A stretch of 6,174 nt of DNA from Nitrososphaerota archaeon (lineage in GTDB: Archaea; Thermoproteota; Nitrososphaeria_A; Caldarchaeales; Wolframiiraptoraceae), in NCBI GenBank assembly GCA_021157985.1, contig JAGGVM010000015.1, forward strand, positions 1 through 6,174, given 5' to 3'. This document shows positions 1 through 5,199 of the stretch, in pieces (position 1 is the stretch's first letter; each line of letters opens with the position of its first letter). Both the position numbers and the translations under genes were made by a program. A model generated the notes under the pieces. The model made no database searches, had not been told where the DNA came from, and saw only the letters and a list, made by a program, of their open reading frames with translations.

Positions 1-914
1 AGGTTCGTCGCGTTAACGTATGCCTCTATCTCGGGGACCTCATAGACTATGCTCAGGGATATGTTATTCGATCGAGATGCCTTGAAAACTCCTAGATCAC
101 CGCCTCTGGGAGCGTACTCAGCGTATAGCTCGACCCCCCGTCGAAACAGATATGGAATTTTTACGGATCCCTTAAAGACCCCGTACCCCACAGTATAGAA
201 GACTCCAACGGGTTTCCCATCCAGATAGATCGAGACCTCGCGGCCTACGAGGCCCGAGCCGTTAACCGCGCGCAATACGCCGCCGACCTCTACAGCCGAT
301 CCTGCCTCTACCTCGGTATCGTTCACCCATATCGTTAGCTCGGTTTCGATCAGCTTCTCCGACCTAAGCCTCTTAAGCTCCTGGGAAAGCGAGGCCAGTC
401 TATCCCTATATTTCTCGATCAAGCCGTCGAGATCCTCGATCTTTTCAGATAGTTTCGGAAGCGGAACCCCCAAGGCCCTTGAAAACTCTCGAACGGACTC
501 CCAGAGTTCTTTTTGGATCAACTCTGCCTCGGCCAGGGATCGCCCCGCTTGCTCCAAGTCTTTCTCAGCATCTCTTAGAAGCGTTTTCGATATCGCATCC
601 CCGGCTTCCTTCAAGTGGCTGAGGGTTTCGTTAAGCTTTTTGAGCTCTCGGTCGAGAAGCTCGTTGAACCTGTTGTAGATGTATTTGACGTTCTCGGGGA
701 CGTATATCTTCAGGAGACTCTTCAGGTTCTCGGATGCGGCCGTGAAGTTCTCTGACGAAGCCGAGGCGACCACCAATCCATAGAGCTCGAGCAAGCCGAG
801 CTTGCTTGGAGGCTCGGGCTGAACATCCTCCGGGTTTACGTGTCTTGGTAGAGATGAGGCTGGAATCGAGGCGAGTAGGGCCGCTGCGATCACGAGGACC
901 AAGAGCCTGTTCAT
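1..914 (-). CDS. Secreted coiled-coil / Ig-like surface protein, C-terminus cut by window edge
   Basis: The first 304 codons, read from ATG at 914, stay open to the window edge, so the C-terminus is missing. Residues 1-20 form a signal peptide (MNRLL, then a run of V/I/A/L). Residues 37-190 are mostly helical and charged: 85-145 and 155-190 look like long coiled-coil segments. From about 192 the character changes to a beta-rich, Ig-like or carboxypeptidase-regulatory-like domain, with an EAGSAVEVGG turn, GREVSIYLDGKPVG and YAEYAPRGG. A second such unit may begin at about 294. Sequons at N56, N95, N198, N218, N284 and N301 fit an extracellular, glycosylated protein. The start overlaps the preceding stop as ATGA, and a GGAGAT site lies nine bases upstream, so translation is probably coupled. 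Archaeal proteins of this layout often continue into more beta domains or a C-terminal anchor, but that part cannot be seen here. The exact function is unknown. Confidence 0.85.
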   Translation of the reverse strand, partial: MNRLLVLVIAAALLASIPASSLPRHVNPEDVQPEPPSKLGLLELYGLVVASASSENFTAASENLKSLLKIYVPENVKYIYNRFNELLDRELKKLNETLSHLKEAGDAISKTLLRDAEKDLEQAGRSLAEAELIQKELWESVREFSRALGVPLPKLSEKIEDLDGLIEKYRDRLASLSQELKRLRSEKLIETELTIWVNDTEVEAGSAVEVGGVLRAVNGSGLVGREVSIYLDGKPVGVFYTVGYGVFKGSVKIPYLFRRGVELYAEYAPRGGDLGVFKASRSNNISLSIVYEVPEIEAYVNATN

Positions 915-1153
915 GTCAGGAGTATCTCCGCCACCCTGAATCCCACTATCAAGAAGAACACGGCTAACAGGGCTCCTGCCAAGAAGTCTCTCGTCCTCCT
1001 CCTAGGCCTGATCACCGCGAGCGAGACGAAGTACTCGAGCGTGAAGATGCTCACGTATGCGTCCAGCCTGCTTTCGCCTAGAGCCGCGAGAACCGGAACG
1101 GTCACCGCGATCATCGCTCCTAGAACTAGGTTGAAGAGCGCGTTCTTGTTCAA
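911..1153 (-). CDS. Small three-helix membrane protein
   Basis: This is an 80-residue integral membrane protein of unknown function. Three hydrophobic segments are visible at about 6-25, 30-48 and 57-79. The strongly basic loop between the second and third (RPRRRTRD, residues 49-56) is expected in the cytosol by the positive-inside rule, which puts the N-terminus inside and the C-terminus outside. The start codon is TTG at 1153 and overlaps the preceding stop as TTGA. It is supported by a full GGAGGTGA Shine-Dalgarno at 1161-1168, seven bases away. The stop overlaps the next gene as ATGA. The four-base overlaps on both sides point to coordinated synthesis with the flanking membrane and surface proteins, perhaps as a complex subunit. 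The acidic residue E40 and arginine R73 lie within or beside membrane segments, which could matter for packing. Confidence 0.8.
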   Translation of the reverse strand: MNKNALFNLVLGAMIAVTVPVLAALGESRLDAYVSIFTLEYFVSLAVIRPRRRTRDFLAGALLAVFFLIVGFRVAEILLT

Positions 1154-1842
1154 GTCGGCCTCACCTCCAAGACGATTACCTTTGATCCAGGCTCCTCGAG
1201 CTCGTCCACGACCCGAGTCGGCCCCAAGAGATTAGCGGCTATGCACGCGGCTATGCTGGCCTCGAGGGATCCGAAGACCTGCTTGAAGCGCCAGGCCGAT
1301 ACATGAGACTTAACACTCCTCAGCCTAATCGTTATGAATCCATCCGTCACCACCTCGATCGAGTCAGCTAACTCCGTCAAGTCTATCATCACATAGCCGA
1401 CCGCGGATTCGAAGCTCATGCTCGAGATCTCCGGCGACCTAACGAGCTCTGATGCAGGCGGCACTAAAACCAAGTAACGCGATCCATCATCCCTGTGAAT
1501 CAATCCCTGCGGAGCTTGCTCCGAGCGCGGGGGACCATGATCTCCTCCAAGCGGGACGTAGACGTATACTCGGCCGTCGACCGCTCGTACATAGTATCCT
1601 TTCTCGGATACCTTGAACTCCTCTAGGATAGCTTCCAAGCTCGAGATAGATCCCTCGAGCATCGCCCTAATGGCCTGCGGTGGAACTACTCGAATCGGGG
1701 TTAGGAGCATGGATGCCGCGAGGATCGCGAGGCCTATTCCCAGCGCGGTCAAGGGAACGCTTCCTAGGATTAGGAATGAAGCTGCCGCGAAGGGGACGGA
1801 GAAGCCGAGCAAGCCCGCCGCGAATAGGTAGAACTTCTCCAA
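1150..1842 (-). CDS. Two-TM membrane protein with cytosolic C-terminal domain, function unknown
   Basis: This is a 230-residue protein. Two hydrophobic helices at about 4-26 and 30-50 form a hairpin, followed by a soluble domain of about 175 residues. The soluble part opens with a helix (residues 56-76) and continues with a beta-rich stretch containing GRVYVYVPLGGDHGPP (90-105), a YLVLVPP strand and an SIEVVTDGFITIRL segment, ending in EPGSKVIVLEV. It has no N-x-S/T sequon, unlike its surface-exposed neighbours, which fits a cytosolic location. From memory, similar two-TM proteins occur next to DUF1616 genes in other archaea, but I can name no assigned function. The start is TTG at 1842, the first usable start after the preceding gene's TAG, which lies in the same frame. 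The only good SD (GGAGGG, 1855-1860) overlaps the end of the upstream gene and sits a rather long 12 bases away. Confidence 0.82.
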   Translation of the reverse strand: MEKFYLFAAGLLGFSVPFAAASFLILGSVPLTALGIGLAILAASMLLTPIRVVPPQAIRAMLEGSISSLEAILEEFKVSEKGYYVRAVDGRVYVYVPLGGDHGPPRSEQAPQGLIHRDDGSRYLVLVPPASELVRSPEISSMSFESAVGYVMIDLTELADSIEVVTDGFITIRLRSVKSHVSAWRFKQVFGSLEASIAACIAANLLGPTRVVDELEEPGSKVIVLEVRPT

Positions 1843-1851
1843 GGCTTTTCT

Positions 1852-2487
1852 CTACCCTCCCCTCTCAACTCCCGAGACGAGTTGGAGCTTCATGATCGAG
1901 TATTTTCTCGCCGCAGCGCCTGCGGCCAACGCGACCGTCAATAGGGAAAGCGATGCGAAGATCGGGTTTAACCTTATTCCCCATGGAGTGTAGTTGAGGA
2001 TTAGGCCGACGAGCGGGACTAGGGCGAGGCTGAGTCCTATCGATAAAGCGAGCCTCTCGAGCTGAGAGAGATCCGATGGCTTCGGGTATAGGAGCTCTAT
2101 CAAGGCCGCTCCGGGGAGATATAGGACGAAGAGCGAGCCGAACACGTACCTTAGATAAGTGAATGGTGGGATGCGTGGAGCGGCGTAGATCAAGAGAAAG
2201 GTGGCCACGACCGAGGATGCCAGAAGCCAGAACCAGACGACGTGGCTGCTGATGAAATATCTGGGAAGCGAGCTGGGGGGATCCGGGTCGATGAAGTGGA
2301 GATAACCGAGGTCTTTGAGCCTGTACAAGAGCCTAGCAGCCTCGTGCTCGGCCACTCCCAGCCTCTTCGCCGATAAAGCGACGAGCTCGCCGACGCTTCT
2401 CCCGCTGTTTCTCTCAGCCAGCTTGAGAATCGTTTTGAGCATCTTATCTAGTTTCACGGAATTTGAGGAGACGTCACGTTCAACCAT
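1852..2487 (-). CDS. Winged-helix, four-TM DUF1616 membrane protein, possible membrane-tethered regulator
   Basis: This is a 211-residue protein with two parts. Residues 12-66 form a winged-helix-like fold: KLDKMLKTILKLAERNSG, then SVGELVALSAKRLGVAEHEAARLLYRL as turn and recognition helices, then the strand DLGYLHFID. Residues 83-193 hold four membrane segments at about 83-103, 110-133, 143-164 and 172-193. Within them, FVLYLPGAALIELLYP, LERLALSIGLSLALVPL and LNYTPWGIRLNP are characteristic of the archaeal DUF1616 family (PF07760). The DUF1616 soluble half is absent here and appears to be the product of the gene just upstream. Both termini are predicted cytosolic, so the winged helix faces the DNA; gene regulation from the membrane is an inference. 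The ATG at 2487 is preferred over a GTG at 2544 (230 residues) because a perfect GGAGGTG lies nine bases before it. The gene overlaps its upstream neighbour by 34 bases and ends in TAG. Confidence 0.87.
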   Translation of the reverse strand: MVERDVSSNSVKLDKMLKTILKLAERNSGRSVGELVALSAKRLGVAEHEAARLLYRLKDLGYLHFIDPDPPSSLPRYFISSHVVWFWLLASSVVATFLLIYAAPRIPPFTYLRYVFGSLFVLYLPGAALIELLYPKPSDLSQLERLALSIGLSLALVPLVGLILNYTPWGIRLNPIFASLSLLTVALAAGAAARKYSIMKLQLVSGVERGG

Positions 2488-2945
2488 AATTGAACCCACC
2501 TCCCGTAATAGCTCACGCTTCTGTTCTCCGGGTCGTAGACCCACATCTCGAAGATGAGCCTCGCGTTCGTATACGGCTTCGGGATCTTTATCGATACGGG
2601 AATCGTCGCGTTCTCTCCATGAGGCAGTATGACCTCGTAGGTGTCGAGTATCGGGGCACTGGCTGAAACGTTCTCGTTTATCACCGTCGACTTGTTACCG
2701 AGCTTAGCGTAGATCACATAATACATGACACGGCCTTCGTGGTTGTCGACGAATAGGTATAGGTTTATCGTCTGATTCGCGAGAACCTCCTTCGGGTAGT
2801 CACCTATCTTCTTCTCAGGGCCTAGGAGACCTAGGGCTGAGAACGGTTCGACGACTCTACCGGATGTCGCTAGCTGCGCTACAGCGAAGACCCCGGCGAC
2901 GATTATTATCGCTAATACGACCGCTTTCACCTCATCGTCTATCAC
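2454..2945 (-). CDS. Single-TM protein with glycosylated ectodomain like the C-terminal half of DUF1616
   Basis: This is a 163-residue protein. A short cytosolic start (MIDDEVK) is followed by one membrane helix at 8-26 and an extracellular beta-rich domain from about 30 to the end. The segment FSALGLLGPEKKIGDYP, then NLYLFVDNHEGRVMYYVIYAKLG, matches in style the C-terminal part of archaeal DUF1616 proteins (LGPxGK..YP, then V.NHE..). There the domain follows the multi-TM part in the same chain; here it is a separate, upstream gene. Six N-x-S/T sequons (N57, N84, N92, N112, N141, N156) lie in the ectodomain and none before it, supporting export and N-glycosylation. The GTG start at 2945 has a GGGAGG site nine bases upstream and overlaps the previous gene by 14 bases. 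A partner or sensor role with the winged-helix DUF1616 protein is likely but inferred. Confidence 0.85.
   Translation of the reverse strand: MIDDEVKAVVLAIIIVAGVFAVAQLATSGRVVEPFSALGLLGPEKKIGDYPKEVLANQTINLYLFVDNHEGRVMYYVIYAKLGNKSTVINENVSASAPILDTYEVILPHGENATIPVSIKIPKPYTNARLIFEMWVYDPENRSVSYYGRWVQLWLNVTSPQIP
2497..2503 (-). promoter_or_regulatory. Shine-Dalgarno that sets the start of the winged-helix DUF1616 gene
   Basis: GGAGGTG lies nine bases upstream of the ATG at 2487 and inside the last codons of the preceding gene (its YYGRWVQ stretch). The alternative GTG start at 2544 has no comparable site, and using it would raise the overlap from 34 to 91 bases. Confidence 0.75.
2812..2843. repeat. 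Imperfect inverted repeat inside the ectodomain gene
   Basis: Arms TTCTCAG (2812-2818) and CTGAGAA (2837-2843) enclose a second pair CCTAGG (2821-2826) and CCTAGG (2830-2835), with a three-base loop and a 2/1-base internal asymmetry. That makes 13 base pairs in 32 bases. It lies in codons for FSALGLLGPEK and would fold in the mRNA. Confidence 0.55.
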
Positions 2946-3414
2946 GTTTCCCAGCCTCCCGACCGCTTCTCCCGGATACCTCGACTATCCACCGAGACCT
3001 GATCCTAAGCCACGTTCCCCAGAAAATCCTTGGACCATAGTAGTAGGTGAAGAAGACGGAGACCGCTATCAAAGAAGCCGCGGAAGCTATTTCGACGTTC
3101 CTCCAGAAAATTCTTTTCTGACCGGTCTCGATGAGAAGTGGGATGCTCGAGTTAACCTCGTTGACCAGCTTCTCCGCCTCCGCTAAGAGAAGGCTTCCGT
3201 TCTCCGGGTTCTCCCTCGCCTGCCTCGCGAGCTCCAAGGCTTTTTCGAGCTTTAGCGCCGCGTCGTGGACGTCTGCTCCCGCCTTCTCCGCCTCCGCCAG
3301 CCTCGAATACACGTTTTTTATCGAATCCTCTATCGAAGCTCCATGGCAGATAGATGACTCTATCAGCGCCGAGATCAGGGCCAGCAACAGCAGATAGCTT
3401 AATAGCCGTCTCAT
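2932..3414 (-). CDS. Signal-peptide protein with helical ectodomain and one C-terminal TM helix
   Basis: This is a 160-residue protein of unknown function. Residues 1-24 are a typical signal peptide (MRRLLSYLLLLALISALI...). Residues 27-97 are predicted to be a helical bundle or coiled coil rich in A, E, K and L, with two sequons (N72, N88). A membrane helix follows at about 107-127, then a strongly basic tail (GPRIFWGTWLRIRSRW ... GRSGREAGKRDRR), so the ectodomain is outside and the tail in the cytosol. The start is taken as ATG at 3414; a TTG immediately before it (3417) would add one residue. Unlike the other genes in this series, no good Shine-Dalgarno precedes it, and a TATA-like element sits about 40 bases upstream. 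This fits the first gene of a transcript with a short leader. It overlaps the next gene by 14 bases. Confidence 0.83.
   Translation of the reverse strand: MRRLLSYLLLLALISALIESSICHGASIEDSIKNVYSRLAEAEKAGADVHDAALKLEKALELARQARENPENGSLLLAEAEKLVNEVNSSIPLLIETGQKRIFWRNVEIASAASLIAVSVFFTYYYGPRIFWGTWLRIRSRWIVEVSGRSGREAGKRDRR
2955..2960 (-). promoter_or_regulatory. Shine-Dalgarno for the GTG start at 2945
   Basis: GGGAGG with nine-base spacing supports the GTG at 2945 rather than the in-frame GTG at 2930. The site lies within the coding end of the upstream gene, so ribosomes finishing that gene would be close by. Confidence 0.65.
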
Positions 3415-3449
3415 CAACTCTTTTCCAGCCGCTTAGATACAGCCGTAAA

Positions 3450-3463
3450 CCTTTAAGCTTTTT
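3450..3463 (-). promoter_or_regulatory. Possible archaeal BRE/TATA promoter of the six-gene operon
   Basis: Read on the minus strand, AAAAAGCTTAAAGG occupies the short spacer after the flippase stop codon. An A-rich BRE-like stretch is followed by CTTAAAG as a TATA-like box centred near 3454. Start of transcription about 25 bases downstream would fall near 3428, giving a leader of about 15 bases before the ATG at 3414. The match is suggestive rather than strict. Confidence 0.4.
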
Positions 3464-5049
3464 CAGAGAATTTTTCTTATAAAATTATCCAAGATCTCAG
3501 CGTATCTCACCACGGCCACCGTAACCCGCCCAACGAACCTGAGCCTGCCCAAGATCTCTCGGAGATTGACGTAATCCCTTTCGTCGAGAGCCCTCGACAA
3601 ACCGATCAACGAGACGTAGAATAGGAGGAAAAGAGCCGCGCCGGCTAAAAGCGAGGCGAGGTCTCCGAGGAAGGACGTTGCCGCGTAAGCTGCGATTGCC
3701 GAGAGAACCGATCCGAGGTAAATCTTCGCGATTCGATTGAATCCGAACTGGAGTTTCTCTTTTCTCGCTAGGAAGAAGGCGGCGTAGGCTGCTGCGGCCA
3801 GGTTGGCGGCCGTGAACGCCATTATCACCCCGATCACGTTGAAGAAGTAGGCGAGGAGAGGGGAGAGAGGCAGGACCATTACGAGCCTCACGAGGTTCAC
3901 TAGCAGGGTTTTCTTCGGAAGCCCAACCCCGTTGAAGTAGCTTACGCCGACCGAGATGAAGGGATAGATCGAGTAGAGGGCGGCATAGAGGGCGAGGTAG
4001 GAAATTGCGTGATGGAATCCGGCTCCATAGATGAGGTTAACTAATTGCCGTGAGAAAGCCGATACGAAGAGAGCCGTCGGGGCGACCAATAGAATGCTAT
4101 ATCGGAGGGCGAGCTCGAACACCCTCGGCAAATTCTCCTTGTTCGTGGCCTCCACCTTGGAGAACGAGGGATAGAGAACCGTGGCGATGGGAGTCATCAC
4201 GAGGAGGGTTATCGTGGAGAGGTTCACGGCCGCGGCGTAGGAGCCTATCTCGATATTAGACGCGAAATTGGCTAGGACCAGGTTATTGTACTGAGAGACC
4301 GTGACCAAGATTATCGTTGAGGCGTAGAGGGGAAGACCGTAGGAGATCAAGGGCTTAATGAGCGTGAAGGCGGAGCCCTCATCGTCGAGCACGTTCCGGG
4401 AACGTATCCGAGTCAAGAGAAAACCGATCGCCAAGCCGATGACCGCCGCGACCGCATAACCTGAGACATGACCGAAGACCGCTCCCCATACGCCGAACCC
4501 GAGGGCCAGGAGAGCGATTATCAACGAGACCTTGATCACAGCTTGGAGGGTGGCGAGCGCTCCGGCGAGGGATGCCCGTCCCAACCCTATGAAAAGGTTT
4601 GAGCAGAGGGTGTAGATCGTCTGGGAGAGTATGAGGAAGGAGGAGAGCTTGAGCATGGGGGCGAGGTAAGGCCTGTTCAACGCGATCGAAGCGAGCAGAT
4701 CCGATGAAAAATACACTACGGCCGTCGCCGCGGATCCCAGCGCGATCTTGAAGATCAACGAGGCCTTGAAGATCTCTCTTATCCTATGATACAGTTTCTT
4801 CGACTCGTATTCTGATAGATACTTTATCAATGATTGATCTATTCCGAGGCTCGTGAAGAGGACTAGGAAAGATGGGATGACGAGGGAAAGCGAGTAGAGC
4901 CCGTATCCGTCGGAGCCTAGGAGCCTTGCGATCACGATCGAGCCTATTGCCAGAATCGCAGTTGACGCGGTGTTTCCTATGAAGAAGCCGTAGCCCTCTC
5001 TCGCGGCCTCCGATCCAAGCTTCCAAAGATCAGAGCCCTCAGAAGTCAT
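3463..5049 (-). CDS. Polysaccharide / lipid-linked oligosaccharide flippase (Wzx-like, MOP superfamily)
   Basis: This 528-residue polytopic membrane protein has about 12-14 hydrophobic segments, the usual size for the polysaccharide biosynthesis protein family (PF01943/PF13440, MOP/MATE fold). The N-terminal signature is clear: FFIGNTAS, then IVIARLLGSDGYGLYSLSLVIPS and SLGIDQSLIKYLSEYES. Later segments such as SYFNGVGLPKKTLLVN, and the C-terminal tail LDERDYVNLREILGRL...VRYAEIL, also fit archaeal members. Family members move undecaprenyl- or dolichol-linked sugar chains across the membrane for surface polysaccharide or protein N-glycosylation; the exact substrate cannot be read from sequence. 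No glycosyltransferase or oligosaccharyltransferase is in the window. The sequon-rich surface proteins encoded downstream are plausible beneficiaries, but this is an inference. The ATG at 5049 has a GGGAGGT site five bases upstream. The stop lies 48 bases before the next gene, with a promoter-like element between them. Confidence 0.92.
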   Translation of the reverse strand: MTSEGSDLWKLGSEAAREGYGFFIGNTASTAILAIGSIVIARLLGSDGYGLYSLSLVIPSFLVLFTSLGIDQSLIKYLSEYESKKLYHRIREIFKASLIFKIALGSAATAVVYFSSDLLASIALNRPYLAPMLKLSSFLILSQTIYTLCSNLFIGLGRASLAGALATLQAVIKVSLIIALLALGFGVWGAVFGHVSGYAVAAVIGLAIGFLLTRIRSRNVLDDEGSAFTLIKPLISYGLPLYASTIILVTVSQYNNLVLANFASNIEIGSYAAAVNLSTITLLVMTPIATVLYPSFSKVEATNKENLPRVFELALRYSILLVAPTALFVSAFSRQLVNLIYGAGFHHAISYLALYAALYSIYPFISVGVSYFNGVGLPKKTLLVNLVRLVMVLPLSPLLAYFFNVIGVIMAFTAANLAAAAYAAFFLARKEKLQFGFNRIAKIYLGSVLSAIAAYAATSFLGDLASLLAGAALFLLFYVSLIGLSRALDERDYVNLREILGRLRFVGRVTVAVVRYAEILDNFIRKIL

Positions 5050-5054
5050 CAGAG

Positions 5055-5061
5055 ACCTCCC
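5055..5061 (-). promoter_or_regulatory. Shine-Dalgarno of the flippase gene
   Basis: GGGAGGT with five-base spacing fixes the ATG at 5049 as the flippase start. Confidence 0.7.
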
Positions 5062-5075
5062 GGTGAATGGAAAGC

Positions 5076-5090
5076 CGCGCTTAGTGCGCG
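5076..5090. repeat. Perfect short inverted repeat upstream of the flippase ribosome binding site
   Basis: CGCGC, a five-base loop, then GCGCG. It is all G/C in the stem and lies 14 bases before the Shine-Dalgarno. It has no T-run after it on either strand, so it does not look like a terminator; a protein site or leader hairpin is possible. Confidence 0.4.
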
Positions 5091-5199
5091 ATTAGTTTGG
5101 TTCAGTTCTGTGGCCCCCTCGTCATGGCCTTGAATAGGCTCCGCGAAGGACGTGGTCATCATCCCCGCCGATTTCGTGAAGGCTCCGGGCTTTGAGTTT

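Larger units (their letters stand above)
5050..5199 (-). other. Spacer between phosphofructokinase and flippase genes, with small hairpin
   Basis: This is the longest gene-free stretch in the window (150 bases). It contains the flippase ribosome binding site and a perfect five-base-pair inverted repeat, CGCGC-N5-GCGCG, at 5076-5090, ending 14 bases upstream of that site. I see no convincing TATA box and no poly-T terminator on the minus strand, so whether the flippase has its own promoter or is read through from the phosphofructokinase gene is open. A 37-codon open frame (5162-5049) covers much of it, but its start is poorly supported. Confidence 0.5.

Noticed and set aside
1041..1235. Plus-strand frame of 64 codons, and similar plus-strand frames at 1613-1895, 2315-2557, 3131-3397 and 4050-4259
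   Set aside because: All are antisense to genes with clear membrane or domain features, have low-complexity R/S/P-rich products, and I found no support for them as genes.
2488..2544. N-terminal extension of the winged-helix DUF1616 protein from a GTG at 2544
   Set aside because: The ATG at 2487 has a perfect Shine-Dalgarno at good spacing, the extension would overlap the upstream gene by 91 bases, and the winged helix begins after the ATG.
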